The position numbers and the translations under genes were made by a program. The notes under the pieces were generated by a model, which had not been told where the DNA came from, searched no databases, and was given only the letters and a program-made list of their open reading frames with translations. Below, in pieces: positions 28,309 to 36,868 of a stretch of DNA of 64,000 nt. Positions within the stretch are counted from its first letter, which is position 1. Every line of letters starts with the position of its first letter. Origin of the DNA: CBDBCU01 sp965243185 (GTDB lineage: Bacteria; Chloroflexota; Dehalococcoidia; Lucifugimonadales; UBA3495); NCBI GenBank assembly GCA_965243185.1, contig OZ251531.1, positions 1,240,001 through 1,304,000 on the forward strand, in the 5' to 3' direction.

Positions 28309-29940
28309 ATGGATTCCATTGACTTGATAGCCGAGCGTCTCGGCGTCGCCGGGGAACATCTTATCCCCTACGGCCGCTACAAGGCTAAAATCAGCCTTGA
28401 CGCCATCAACAACCAGACCGCCGGCAAACTGGTCGTAGTTACCGGCATCACCCCCACGCCGGCCGGGGAAGGCAAAACCACTACTGCCATCGGCTTGACC
28501 CAAGGCTTGGGCCGCTTGGGCTACCGGCCGGTAGTCAACCTGCGGGAGCCGGCATTGGGGCCGATTTTCGGCATCAAGGGCGGCGGCGCCGGCGGCGGCC
28601 AAGCCCGCATCGTCCCCGAGGATGAAATCAACATCCATTTCACCGGCGACGCCCACGCCGTCGGTTCCGCCCACAACCTGTTGGCCGCCCTGGTCGATAA
28701 CGCCGTCTATCGCAATCAAGCCTGCGATCTGGCCCCGGAAGGTATCCAGTGGGCCCGGGTAACTGACGCCTCCGACCGGGCCTTGCGGCAGGTAGTAGCC
28801 GGTATCGGCGGCAGCGCCAACAGCCCCTTGCGGGAAACCCGTTTCGACTTCGTTACCGCCTCGGAAATTATGGCTATCCTGGCCTTGGCAACTGACCCGG
28901 AGGATTTGCGCGCCCGCTTGTCCCGCATTGTCGTGGGCAGCAATCGCAGCGGCGAGCCGGTGTCCGTGGCCGATTTGGGCTTGGCTGGCCCCCTGATGGC
29001 GGTAATGCGCCACGCTTTGTTGCCTAATCTGGTGCAGACTTTGGAGGGACAGCCCGCCCTGGTTCACGCCGGCCCCTTTGGCAACATCGCCCACGGTTGC
29101 AGCTCCATCATCGCCGACCGCTTGGCGATGGGCTATGCCGACTATGTGATTACCGAAGCCGGGTTCGGCTCCGACTTGGGCTTTGAGAAGTTTATGGACA
29201 TCAAGACCCGGCAGAGCGGCTTGCCGGTCGGCGCGGCGGTGTTAGTGGCATCCCTGCGGGCGATACGCTGGCACGGCGGCGCCAGCCGCCGCGAACTGGC
29301 GGCGCCCCACCCGGCGGCAGTAGAAGCCGGCGCGGCCAACTTGGTACACCACATCGGCATCGTCCGCAGCTTCGGCTTGCCGGTAGTAGTCGCCCTGAAC
29401 CGCTTTCCCGGCGACAGCCCGGAGGAATTGGCCGCCGTAGTCCAGATTGCTCAAGAAGCCGGCGCCTACGCCACCGCCGAATACGCCGGGTTCACCGAAG
29501 GCGGAGCCGGCAGCGTGGCCTTGGCCGAAGCCGTAGCCCAAGCCGCCAACGATAACGCCGCCCAAAGGCCGATTGACTACGCCTATCCCCTGGACGCTTC
29601 CATCGAGGACAAGGTACTGTCCTTGGCCCGGCGGGTCTATGGCGCGGCGGAAGTCAGCTGGACGGCGGAAGCCCGGCGCAAAGCCCGCGCTTTTGCCGCC
29701 CAAGGTTGGGACAACCTGCCCATCTGTATGGCGAAAACCCACCTCTCCATGTCCCACGACCCGACCCGCCGCGGCGCGCCCTCCGGCTACACTTTCCCGG
29801 TGTCCGATATTCGGGCGTCGGTGGGGGCCGGTTTCCTGTACGCCTTGGCGGGCCGCATCGAAACCCTGCCCGGCTTGCCGACCCGCCCCCGGGCGTTAGA
29901 CATGGATGTGAACGCCGCCGGAGAAATAGTCGGCTTGTAG
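28309..29940 (+). CDS. fhs: Formate--tetrahydrofolate ligase
   Basis: A 543-aa enzyme that makes 10-formyl-THF from formate, THF and ATP, feeding C1 metabolism. The P-loop ITPTPAGEGKTTTAIG and the following LREPALGPIFGIKGGGAGGG are diagnostic, with INIHFTGDAHAVGSAHNLLAAL and AHGCSSIIADRLAMGYADYV further on. The start MDSIDLIAERLGVAGEHLIP with YGRYKAKI matches the normal N-terminus. It begins at ATG 28309 behind AAGGGAG. It stands outside any visible folD or purine context. It is encoded just after the accessory island and has ordinary core codon use. Confidence 0.95.
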   Translation: MDSIDLIAERLGVAGEHLIPYGRYKAKISLDAINNQTAGKLVVVTGITPTPAGEGKTTTAIGLTQGLGRLGYRPVVNLREPALGPIFGIKGGGAGGGQARIVPEDEINIHFTGDAHAVGSAHNLLAALVDNAVYRNQACDLAPEGIQWARVTDASDRALRQVVAGIGGSANSPLRETRFDFVTASEIMAILALATDPEDLRARLSRIVVGSNRSGEPVSVADLGLAGPLMAVMRHALLPNLVQTLEGQPALVHAGPFGNIAHGCSSIIADRLAMGYADYVITEAGFGSDLGFEKFMDIKTRQSGLPVGAAVLVASLRAIRWHGGASRRELAAPHPAAVEAGAANLVHHIGIVRSFGLPVVVALNRFPGDSPEELAAVVQIAQEAGAYATAEYAGFTEGGAGSVALAEAVAQAANDNAAQRPIDYAYPLDASIEDKVLSLARRVYGAAEVSWTAEARRKARAFAAQGWDNLPICMAKTHLSMSHDPTRRGAPSGYTFPVSDIRASVGAGFLYALAGRIETLPGLPTRPRALDMDVNAAGEIVGL

Positions 29941-29955
29941 CGTGCTACTGCCGCC

Positions 29956-30363
29956 TTAACCCCGGCCCTCTAAAGCGGCGGGAATTTCGGCGGCGCTGAA
30001 CACAATGGCATCGACAGCTTTGTGCATAATGTCCATTTCATCGCCGTCGTGCCACAGCAGCACCGTGCGCTTGCCCGCCCCGATGCCGTAGCCCAATTCC
30101 AGATGGGCGGAACGGCCGCAGGGCAGCACGCAGACCACCGCATCGCAGCCCCGCAGGGCGGCCATATCCTGGTCAAAAATGGATTGCACCTTGGGGTGTT
30201 CGAGCATATCGTCCAACTCCCCGGCGGTCAGCCCATCGTTGCTATTCCACTCCACCCCGCCCTGATGCCGGAAATCATAAACCTCATACCCGGCGTTGCG
30301 GAGATAAGCCAGCACCTCCGGATACACTTCATTGCGCCAGGAACTGGCCAGATAGACTTTCAT
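29956..30363 (-). CDS. Nucleoside 2-deoxyribosyltransferase-like protein
   Basis: A 135-aa protein starting MKVYLASSWRNEVYPEVLAY. The family fold (Rossmann-like, N-deoxyribosyltransferase/DUF4406 group) is indicated by LASSWRN, then GYEVYDFRH, FDQDMAALRGCDAVVCVLPC and GRSAHLELGYGIGAGKRTVL with the catalytic-type Glu in HLELG. Members exchange bases on deoxynucleosides or cut N-glycosidic bonds. I take ATG 30363; the frame stays open 26 codons upstream without similarity. It is the last gene of a minus-strand group containing nadA and miaB. Confidence 0.75.
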   Translation of the reverse strand: MKVYLASSWRNEVYPEVLAYLRNAGYEVYDFRHQGGVEWNSNDGLTAGELDDMLEHPKVQSIFDQDMAALRGCDAVVCVLPCGRSAHLELGYGIGAGKRTVLLWHDGDEMDIMHKAVDAIVFSAAEIPAALEGRG

Positions 30364-30444
30364 CAATACCCATCCCGTTCTGTATGGTTGCCCGCAATTA
30401 TACGGGATGCTTCTGTTGCCGTATTGGATAACGGTCAACACGCC

Positions 30445-30702
30445 CTACCCCATCCGGGTCAGCAAAATGGTCGCAACAGCGATGACGCCGGCAGCCAGGA
30501 TGCCCAAGAGACAGCCGCCGATGAAATAGAGGGCGGCAAAGATTTGCTCCTGACCCTCTTTCAGGCGGGCAACGCCGGCCTCCACCCGAGTAATGCCATC
30601 CTCTAACCGGGTAATGCCGGCTTCCATCCGGGCAACGCTGGCATACAACCTGTCCAGCCCGGCGGCGCAACGCCGCAGATTGTCGTAGTCGGACTTTCCC
30701 AT
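30445..30702 (-). CDS. Small coiled-coil protein with C-terminal membrane span
   Basis: An 85-aa protein whose residues 15-55 repeat the heptad-like unit MEAGITRLEDGITRVEAGVA, followed by a C-terminal span FIGGCLLGILAAGVIAVATI and a short tail. It begins four bases after the nadA stop and is probably translated from the same message. Two other genes in the next 3.5 kb (at 32.0 and 33.6 kb) have the same coiled-coil plus single-span plan without strong sequence identity. Function unknown. A similar layout occurs in phage-derived holin-associated and haemolysin-XhlA-type proteins, so that remains an alternative. Confidence 0.65.
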   Translation of the reverse strand: MGKSDYDNLRRCAAGLDRLYASVARMEAGITRLEDGITRVEAGVARLKEGQEQIFAALYFIGGCLLGILAAGVIAVATILLTRMG

Positions 30703-30708
30703 AATACC

Positions 30709-31917
30709 CTACCGCAGCGCGAGCATCCGCTCCAAGGCTACCAAAGAGGACTGCCGCACTTCCTCCGGCACCGTGATGCGGTTCACCACTTCCCCGGATT
30801 CCAGCCGCTCCAGTACCCACAGCAGATATGCCGGATGGATGCGGTACATCGTCGAGCAGGGGCAGCTCACCGGGTCGAGGCAAAATACCGTCTTGTTCGG
30901 GTTCTGCAACGCCAAGCGGTTGACTAGGCTGATTTCCGTCCCCACCGCCCACTGGCTGCCGGCCGGCGCCTCGTTAATCGTCTTGCGGATAAACTCCGTC
31001 GAGCCGTTCAGGTCGGCGGCTTCCACCGTTTCCCGCGGACACTCGGGATGCACCAGCGCCGTAACCTGCGGGTAACGCTGCCGCGCCGCCGCAATTTGCC
31101 CCGCCGTGAACCGGGTATGCACCGAACAATGCCCCTGCCACAGCACCATTTTCGCTTGCCGCAGCTGCTCCGGGGTATTGCCGCCCATCCGCCTGAACGG
31201 ATTCCACACCACCATCTGCTCCAAGGGGATGCCCAACTTCAGGGCGGTATTGCGCCCCAAGTGCTGGTCGGGCAGAAACAAAACCCGCTCCGCCTGCTCA
31301 AAAGCCCAGCGCAGCACCGCCGGCGCGTTCGAGGAAGTGCAAACCGCGCCATTGTTGCGTCCGCACAGGGCTTTAATCCCGGCAATCGAGTTCATATAAG
31401 TAACCGGAATAATGCCGCCGTGGCTGTCCAAAACTTCCTGCAAATCCTCCCATGCATCCTCCACATCCCCCATGGGCGCCATATCGGCCATCGAGCAGCC
31501 GGCGGTAATGTTGGGCAGGATAACTTGCTGATGGGGGGCGCACAGGATGGCCGCCGTTTCCGCCATAAAGTGGACGCCGCAAAAGACGATAAAGTTGGAT
31601 TCCGGCCGGGACGCCGCCTCCTGGGACAGCAGGAAAGAGTCGCCCTGAAAGTCGGCGTACTTGATGATTTCCTCCCGCTGGTAGTGGTGGCCCAGGATGG
31701 TAACGGCGCTGCCCAACCGCCGCCGCGCCGCGTCAATGCGCCCATCCAGCTCCGCCGCGGAACAGCGCAGATACTCGGCGGGAATCTGCTGCCAGCGGAC
31801 ATTAACCGCCAGCTCCTCGGCCAAGGACTTGGCCGGCAGCTCGTCCTCCGGCTTGCAAAAGGCGGCGTGTTCAATCTCGGTCAGGGGTATGGTCGGCATC
31901 CGGGTTTTAGTAGCCAT
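30709..31917 (-). CDS. nadA: Quinolinate synthase A
   Basis: A 402-aa [4Fe-4S] enzyme condensing iminoaspartate and dihydroxyacetone phosphate to quinolinate for NAD synthesis. Landmarks are TILGHHYQREEIIKYADFQG, FCGVHFMAETAAIL, NITAGCSMADMA (first cluster Cys region), VHPECPRETVEAAD and the closing CLDPVSCPCSTMYRIHPAYL with the last cluster Cys. It is about 40 residues longer at the N-terminus than short NadA forms. The ATG at 31917 follows GGAAAGG. nadB and nadC are not in the window. Confidence 0.94.
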   Translation of the reverse strand: MATKTRMPTIPLTEIEHAAFCKPEDELPAKSLAEELAVNVRWQQIPAEYLRCSAAELDGRIDAARRRLGSAVTILGHHYQREEIIKYADFQGDSFLLSQEAASRPESNFIVFCGVHFMAETAAILCAPHQQVILPNITAGCSMADMAPMGDVEDAWEDLQEVLDSHGGIIPVTYMNSIAGIKALCGRNNGAVCTSSNAPAVLRWAFEQAERVLFLPDQHLGRNTALKLGIPLEQMVVWNPFRRMGGNTPEQLRQAKMVLWQGHCSVHTRFTAGQIAAARQRYPQVTALVHPECPRETVEAADLNGSTEFIRKTINEAPAGSQWAVGTEISLVNRLALQNPNKTVFCLDPVSCPCSTMYRIHPAYLLWVLERLESGEVVNRITVPEEVRQSSLVALERMLALR

Positions 31918-31988
31918 AATCACCTTTCCTCGCCTGAAACTTCACCGGTTCGCCGGTTGAATCCCGGCCCGGGCGTACCCGGTATTTC

Positions 31989-32282
31989 CTATCCCCCGGC
32001 ACGGGATACGGACTGAAACAATTCAATTGCCACCCAGCCGAATCCGGTGGCTACCAAGCCGATGCCGATGATATACCCGGCCGCTTGGTATATGAAGTCA
32101 ACGCGTTCATTGACCCGAGAATCGTTCTGGTCAATGCGCTTGTTGACCTCGCTAATCTGCCGGGTAAGTTGCCTATTTTCGGCGCTTACTTGGTTAAGGC
32201 GGGAGTTGACTTGCTCGATTTGAGCCTTGGCTTGTTGGAGCTGTTTAGCCCCTTCTCCCCCACAGTGCTGGCAATACGGCAT
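31989..32282 (-). CDS. Small zinc-knuckle, coiled-coil, single-span protein
   Basis: A 97-aa protein. It begins MPYCQHCGGEGAKQ (a CxxC knuckle), continues with a coiled coil (QQAKAQIEQVNSRLNQVSAE, then NRQLTRQISEVNKRIDQND) and ends with a membrane span (AAGYIIGIGLVATGFGWVAI). An AAAGGAG lies 10 bases before the ATG. It sits between miaB and nadA on the same strand. It shares its plan with the neighbours at 30.4 and 33.6 kb. Function is unknown. Confidence 0.65.
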   Translation of the reverse strand: MPYCQHCGGEGAKQLQQAKAQIEQVNSRLNQVSAENRQLTRQISEVNKRIDQNDSRVNERVDFIYQAAGYIIGIGLVATGFGWVAIELFQSVSRAGG

Positions 32283-32313
32283 AATTCACGCGCTCCTTTC
32301 CGATAGTGCGGGC

Positions 32314-33603
32314 TTACCCCGCCACTTCCCCCACCAAACTCCACGCCCCCGCCTGCGTAACAGCTACCGCCACCAGCTGCCCCCGGCAATCCCCGGCCGC
32401 TTCGTCCGTATCCCCGAAAAACACCAGCTTGTCGGTGCGGGTGCGCCCCCGCCACTTGCCCCCTTTGCGGCCTTCGACCATCGTCTCTACCGTGCTGCCC
32501 ACCAAGGCGGCGTTGGTTTCCCGTACTATGCTTTCCTGCAATGCGTCCAACTCTTGCAACCGCCGCTGCTTTTCCGCCGCCGGCACATCATCCGGCAGGG
32601 TGCGGTCGGCGATGGTGCCGGGGCGGGTCGAGTAGGCGGCGCAATGCACCTTGTCAAAGCGCAATTCCTCGACCAGATCAATCGTCCGCTGGTACTGCTC
32701 CACGGTTTCCCCGGGAAAGCCCACGATAATATCGGTGCTGAGGGAAACGCCGGGGACGGTGTCGCGAATACGCCCTACTAGTTCCCGGTAATCGTCCCGG
32801 CTGTAGGGGCGGCGCATCCGCCGCAGTACTTCATCATCCCCAGCTTGCACCGGCAGGTTGATATGTTCGCAAACCTTGGGCAGCTCGGCCACTGCCCGGA
32901 TGATGCGGTCATCCATATAAGAGGGATGGGAAGTGAGAAAGCGGATCCGCGCCAGCCCGTCAATAGCGTTCAACCGGGTCAGCAGCAAGGACAAATCCGG
33001 CTGCTCCGGCAAGTCATAGCCGTAAGCATCGACGGTCTGTCCTAGTACCGTAACCTCCCGGACGCCGCGCCGGGTCAGCAACTCCGTTTCCTGGACGATT
33101 TCCTCGACCGGCCGGCTCACTTGCCGGCCGCGGCGGTAAGGGATGATGCAAAAACTGCACATCAGGTCGCAGCCGTGGATGATGGGAACATAGCAGGTTA
33201 CATCCGGTTGGGCCGGCGCCAAGGAGCCAACGCAGCCCTCCCAATCCAGACCCTTGCGCGCCCCCACCAGTTCCAGAAGCGGCGCAAACTGCTGCGGCCG
33301 CATAAACAAGTCCACATCCGGGAACCGCCGTTCTAGTTCGGCGGTTTGCGGGCCGACCATGCAGCCCATCAGCGCCAGCACCCGGTCCGGGTTGCGCTTT
33401 TTCAGCGGGTTCACGCCCCACAGGTTGCCCACCACCTTATCCTCGGCCCCCTGCCGTACCACGCAGGAGTTCAGGACAATGACATCGGCATCCTTGGCTT
33501 CCCGCACCCCGCGCAAGCCCAACTGCTCCAAAGCCGACCCCAAGCGTTCCGAGTCGGCCTTGTTCATCTGGCAGCCGATAGTCCAAATGTAATAGGTATC
33601 CAT
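32314..33603 (-). CDS. miaB: MiaB-like tRNA methylthiotransferase
   Basis: A 429-aa radical-SAM enzyme that adds a methylthio group to i6A37 of tRNAs. The N-terminal UPF0004 domain supplies cluster cysteines in TIGCQMNKADSE, LNSCVVRQGAED and LMGCMVGP. The radical-SAM triad is HGCDLMCSFCIIPYRRG. The TRAM domain at the C-terminus follows STVETMVEGRKGG. Full length for the family. The assignment to MiaB rather than the MtaB or RimO sister groups is from overall pattern and is less certain. It lies in a minus-strand group with small coiled-coil genes and nadA. Confidence 0.9.
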   Translation of the reverse strand: MDTYYIWTIGCQMNKADSERLGSALEQLGLRGVREAKDADVIVLNSCVVRQGAEDKVVGNLWGVNPLKKRNPDRVLALMGCMVGPQTAELERRFPDVDLFMRPQQFAPLLELVGARKGLDWEGCVGSLAPAQPDVTCYVPIIHGCDLMCSFCIIPYRRGRQVSRPVEEIVQETELLTRRGVREVTVLGQTVDAYGYDLPEQPDLSLLLTRLNAIDGLARIRFLTSHPSYMDDRIIRAVAELPKVCEHINLPVQAGDDEVLRRMRRPYSRDDYRELVGRIRDTVPGVSLSTDIIVGFPGETVEQYQRTIDLVEELRFDKVHCAAYSTRPGTIADRTLPDDVPAAEKQRRLQELDALQESIVRETNAALVGSTVETMVEGRKGGKWRGRTRTDKLVFFGDTDEAAGDCRGQLVAVAVTQAGAWSLVGEVAG

Positions 33604-33618
33604 AGCTGCTTGCTCCGG

Positions 33619-33867
33619 CTAAACGCCCCGCAGTAGCAAAGTAATCAGCAGGCCGATTTGCGCCGCCCCAACCCCAAGAAAGGCCAGAAACAGCCGGTCA
33701 ATGCGGCTGTTGGTCTGGTCAGCCCGCGCCTCTAGTCGTTCAATGCGCGCGTTGACTTGCTGAAACCCGCTCCGCACATCTTGGCGGCTTTCCTGCATCG
33801 CTCCCGACTGTTCCTCGACCCGTCCTTCCAACCGGCCTAGACGGGAGTCATCGTTTACGGTGGTCAT
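33619..33867 (-). CDS. Small coiled-coil protein with C-terminal membrane span
   Basis: An 82-aa protein starting MTTVNDDSRLGRLEGRVEEQ. A coiled coil (FQQVNARIERLEARADQTNS) leads to a membrane span (LFLAFLGVGAAQIGLLITLL) and a two-residue tail. ATG 33867 has GAGAGG eight bases upstream. It lies 15 bases before miaB on the same strand. The pattern resembles DUF1640-like and holin-accessory proteins. Together with the genes at 30.4 and 32.0 kb it forms a dispersed set of same-plan proteins. Confidence 0.6.
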   Translation of the reverse strand: MTTVNDDSRLGRLEGRVEEQSGAMQESRQDVRSGFQQVNARIERLEARADQTNSRIDRLFLAFLGVGAAQIGLLITLLLRGV

Positions 33868-33933
33868 CCCTGAACCTCTCTTTAATAACCGGGATAAATG
33901 CCCAAGCGGGCAAGTCGGCAAAGAAAGACAAAC

Positions 33934-34025
33934 TGGCGGAGGGAGTGGGATTCGAACCCACGATCCAAGTTTCCCCGGATAAGCGCTTAGCAGGCGCCCG
34001 CACTAGACCACTATGCGATCCCTCC
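33934..34025 (-). tRNA. tRNA-Ser (GCT)
   Basis: A 92-nt class II tRNA starting GGAGGGATCGCATAGTGG, with anticodon loop CCTGCTAAGC (anticodon GCT), a long variable arm (TATCCGGGGAAACTTGGATC region), T-arm GTGGGTTCGAATCCCAC and encoded CCA. It reads AGC/AGT serine codons. Confidence 0.96.
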
Positions 34026-34043
34026 GCGGCTGCGGGTTAATTA

Positions 34044-34072
34044 AATATAACAGACTGTTAAAGGATTTTCCA
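34044..34072 (-). promoter_or_regulatory. Possible promoter of tRNA-Ser
   Basis: TGGAAA and TATATT are spaced by 17 bases on the minus strand. The predicted start lies about 12 bases before the tRNA 5' end. The -35 box is weak. Confidence 0.45.
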
Positions 34073-34237
34073 GTGCCGGCGGCCGGGAAAATCAATTTTG
34101 ACCGGGACGGTTTCGGCCTGACCTGACCCGCTCTGACGGCATAACCTAACGGGTTGACCTATCCCCCCGGCGGGTAGCGTAGGACGGTGACGGCCGCCTA
34201 CCCCAAAGGCCGGCGGCAGGCCGTTTCATCTCCCAAC

Positions 34238-34979
34238 TTAATCATCCCCGAAAAAGGAAAAGATATGCAGCAGAGCCAGAAACATATTGACGATATTCAG
34301 GAACATCCCGGCCGCCCCAATCAGGGCAATGCGCCCGGCGGCGGCCAGATCCCCGGCCCGGGCCGCTTCTTGGGCTTCCTGTTTCACCGCCTGCGTTTGC
34401 CACGCCGTCAAGCCCATAAACACCGGCAGGGCAATGACGCTGACCAGCAGTTTGCAGCCCGCTCGACTGAAAGAGAAAGGCGTTCAGCAGACCTACCACG
34501 ATCATTCCAATCAGGGCGATGAAAGCCAGCGTCCCCAGCTTGGACAAGTCTTTTTTGGTGGTAAAGCCGAAAACGCTCATCAGCGCAAACAGCCCGCAGG
34601 CCCCGGCAAAGGCGGCGGTGATGTTGGCACTGGTAAAGACGGCGAAAACATAGGAGAGCAGCGCGCCCGCAATGGCCGTGAACAGCAGATACAAGCCGCC
34701 GACCACCGCCAGCGGCGCGCCCTTGCGGGCCGCGTACTGCATCCCGAACAGGCAGCCGATTGCCAGTACCAAGCCGACAATCATCCCCATCAGGCTCAGC
34801 CCGACATAAATCCCCGCGGCGTTGAGCAGCCAAGCCACCGTGCCGGCCACGCCTAAGCCCAAAGCCGTCCAGCCGTAAAGCCCGGTCATCGCCCCGGTAT
34901 AAATCCGGTCGGCGGCCGCCAGGTTATAGCCAAAGCCGCCCCCGGAATCCCAACCGGAAGCGGGAGTGAACATAGTCAT
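34238..34979 (-). pseudogene. Bax inhibitor-1/YccA-family membrane protein with a frameshift
   Basis: Read from ATG 34979 (GGAGGATTTAACAGCG upstream). The first frame gives six or seven membrane spans typical of the BI-1/YccA/TMBIM family: IYTGAMTGLYGWTALGLGVA, MQYAARKGAPL, and SKLGTLAFIALIGMIVVGLL. After FLFQSSGLQ the frame turns to nonsense near 34455-34465. The next frame continues the family with KLLVSVIALPVFMGLTAWQT and ends LNIVNMFLALLHIFSFFGDD. One base lost or gained explains it. Family members act as membrane calcium-leak or stress proteins in bacteria. It may be a young pseudogene or a sequencing error; the corrected product is about 247 residues. Confidence 0.8.
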
Positions 34980-35034
34980 CGCTGTTAAATCCTCCGCAAG
35001 TGTGTTGCGCTCCATAATCTAATGTAGCCCAATC

Positions 35035-35085
35035 CGGTTGACCGGTCAACCGGCGGCGTTGCAGACCCCCGGTTGCAACGCCGCC
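35035..35085 (-). repeat. Paired palindromes downstream of the hemQ-like gene
   Basis: GGTTGACCGGTCAACC is a perfect 16-bp palindrome, followed by the hairpin GGCGGCGTTGCA / TGCAACGCCGCC. The hairpin lies right after the stop of the hemQ-like gene and has no T-run, so it may be a factor-dependent terminator or an RNA-stabilising element. Confidence 0.5.
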
Positions 35086-35087
35086 CT

Positions 35088-35783
35088 CTACCCCATCCCG
35101 TCTAAACATTCCCGAATCGGCTGGTTCAGGCCGGTGAAAATGGGCGTGTCCCGCAGGGTGTAGGGACGCGCCGCCGACTCCCGCAAGGCCATTACCAAGT
35201 CCAGAAACGCCCCCGGCTCATCGGTCTCAAAGCCCAGCACAAACTCCTGGTCGTCCAGGCCAAAGGAGTAGGAAGTGCTGATTTTCACTTCCGGGTAGCG
35301 ATGCCCAATCTCAAAATGCTCGTTCATCAGCCGTTGCCGTTCCTCTTGGCTGCGCTGATACCATTCGTGGGTCTTGACGAAGGGATAGACAAACAGATAC
35401 TTCCGCCCCACCATCCGCATGGTCGCCGTCGCCCCCTCCTGCCCCGGGTGCTGATGCGCGGCCACATAGGGCGAGCGCCGGGTCATCGCCAGGTAGGAAT
35501 GGGGCGTATGCAGGTAGCCAGCCAACGCGGTATGGTTCAGCCGCCCGGTCAGTTCGTCAAGGGCTTCCAGGGTCGGGCTGATTTGCCACAGCAGAAAGTC
35601 CACATCCCCCCGGGTCGCGGTCATACTGTAGCTGCGCCAAGCTACCCGGTCGTCGAACTCTGCCAGAACCGCCGCAAACTCCGCCTTGCTCCGCTCCCGT
35701 ACCGCCGGAGCCAGCCGCCGCCATTCCGGGGCTACTTTGTAGAAGGAATACTTAACGAAGTCCCGCGCCGCATCCTGCGTCAT
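35088..35783 (-). CDS. hemQ: Chlorite-dismutase-family heme protein, HemQ-like
   Basis: A 231-aa protein of the Cld/HemQ superfamily. In most Gram-positive and Chloroflexota lineages members are coproheme decarboxylases finishing heme b. The sequence runs FVKYSFYKVAPEWRRL, DFLLWQISPTLEAL, YLAMTRRSPYVAAHQHP and KYLFVYPFVKTHEWYQRSQE, then IGHRYPEVKISTSYSFGLDD with EFVLGFETDEP. The KYLFVYP(F) block and the proximal-His neighbourhood are as in HemQ; I do not see the distal Arg context of true chlorite dismutases. The start is ATG 35783, as an upstream ATG at 35795 has no ribosome site. It lies downstream of a nitroreductase gene and may share its regulated promoter. Confidence 0.85.
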   Translation of the reverse strand: MTQDAARDFVKYSFYKVAPEWRRLAPAVRERSKAEFAAVLAEFDDRVAWRSYSMTATRGDVDFLLWQISPTLEALDELTGRLNHTALAGYLHTPHSYLAMTRRSPYVAAHQHPGQEGATATMRMVGRKYLFVYPFVKTHEWYQRSQEERQRLMNEHFEIGHRYPEVKISTSYSFGLDDQEFVLGFETDEPGAFLDLVMALRESAARPYTLRDTPIFTGLNQPIRECLDGMG

Positions 35784-35938
35784 TGCCTGGCCCATCCTTA
35801 TACTCTGGATTTCTAATGGGGTTGATGATAGCAGGAAGGACGGGGCGGCGGCAATGGAAAGCCGGCGCCAATCATCGGGATTGCCGCGCCGAGGCAATCC
35901 CGAGGTCGAATTCGGTATAGACTTCCGCGGGCCGCTGG

Positions 35939-36544
35939 CTACAGCCACCAAGTATAGCGTTCCGCGGGGGTGCGGGCCGGGCGCGGCGCCTCGTCGGGGC
36001 GGCCAATCATCAGGAGTCCGACCATTTGCCACTTCTTTTTGGCGCCGAGGATTTGATGCAGGTTGGGCAGGCGGGTGATGCGGCCGGTTTCCCAGGTTAC
36101 AGCCAAGCCTTCGGCGACGGCGGCCAGGGAGATGTTCTGCACGGCGCAGCAGACGGATGCGTAGTTTTCCTGGGCGGTCTTTGCGTTGTCGCCGGGCTTG
36201 CTGTAGGCGTAAAGGAGGGCCGGCGGGGTCAGCACCTTGTCGCGCATCGCCGCGGCGCGGCGGCGATTGCCGCCATCCGCGAGGGAATGCTGGTAGGCCA
36301 GTTCGGCCACCTGGCGGCGGGTTTCCCCATCCTTTTCCAGGACAAAGAAGCGCCAGGGTTCGGTGAGATGGTGGTTGGGGGCCCAGACGGCGGTATCCAG
36401 CAGGCGGGCGATGGTTTCCGGCGGCACCGGGTCGTCGGTGAACCGCCAAGCCATACGGCGGCGGTAGATGGCTTCGTACACCGACACGGCAGCGGCGGGA
36501 ATCGCCACTTGGTCGGGCTTGAGTTTCTTTTCCTGATTACCCAT
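35939..36544 (-). CDS. Nitroreductase-family flavoprotein
   Basis: A 201-aa FMN-dependent NAD(P)H oxidoreductase. SVYEAIYRRRMAWRFTDDPV is the FMN-binding RRS/R-x-F start, followed by LLDTAVWAPNHHLTEPWRFF and GLAVTWETGRI, with a GRPDEAPRPARTPAERY end. A strong GGAGG lies eight bases before ATG 36544, overlapping the stop of a short upstream frame. A perfect promoter with a palindromic operator lies about 320 bases upstream, so it is probably repressible. Substrate unknown; candidates include quinones and nitroaromatics. Confidence 0.88.
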   Translation of the reverse strand: MGNQEKKLKPDQVAIPAAAVSVYEAIYRRRMAWRFTDDPVPPETIARLLDTAVWAPNHHLTEPWRFFVLEKDGETRRQVAELAYQHSLADGGNRRRAAAMRDKVLTPPALLYAYSKPGDNAKTAQENYASVCCAVQNISLAAVAEGLAVTWETGRITRLPNLHQILGAKKKWQMVGLLMIGRPDEAPRPARTPAERYTWWL

Positions 36545-36779
36545 TCAGTTCCCTCCCATCGGATTCCGCGCTCTCCAGAGCGGCGGGCAAGTCCAAGGCT
36601 GCGATTACTTCCCGAAAGGCGGCGGGGATGGCGGCGGTCGGTCGGGCTTCCGGGGCCGCGGCCGGTTCCAGATCTGCGGCGGGCAAGCCGGCGACGGTGG
36701 GCCGGGCGTTCCCGGACGCCGGGGAGGAGGCGCCGGGGAAACGCGCCGACCCGGGAGTTGGCAGTTTCCAGCTCAACAC
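36537..36779 (-). CDS. Short Ala/Pro-rich hypothetical frame
   Basis: An 80-codon frame with a GTG start and no ribosome site. Composition is Ala/Pro-rich up to about residue 48, then a plausible helix AAFREVIAALDLPAALESAE. Its stop overlaps the nitroreductase start, and it lies within the leader of the transcript from the operator-promoter. It could be a real coupled small gene or only an open stretch in high-GC DNA. Confidence 0.3.
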   Translation of the reverse strand: MLSWKLPTPGSARFPGASSPASGNARPTVAGLPAADLEPAAAPEARPTAAIPAAFREVIAALDLPAALESAESDGRELNG

Positions 36780-36830
36780 CGGAGGCGGTCCAGGCGGAAA
36801 CTACCGGGATGACGATGGAATGTTAATCTT

Positions 36831-36863
36831 TACTGATATAATTAGTATATACTAATATCAGTA
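36831..36863. promoter_or_regulatory. Palindromic operator overlapping the transcription start
   Basis: TACTGATATAATTAGTAT faces ATACTAATATCAGTA, an inverted repeat of 33 bases with a three-base asymmetry. Its centre is the perfect palindrome ATTAGTATATACTAAT. It covers the predicted start of the adjacent minus-strand promoter, the classic position for a repressor. MarR/HxlR/PadR-type regulators commonly bind such AT-rich palindromes, but no regulator gene is adjacent. Confidence 0.75.
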
Positions 36864-36868
36864 AATAG

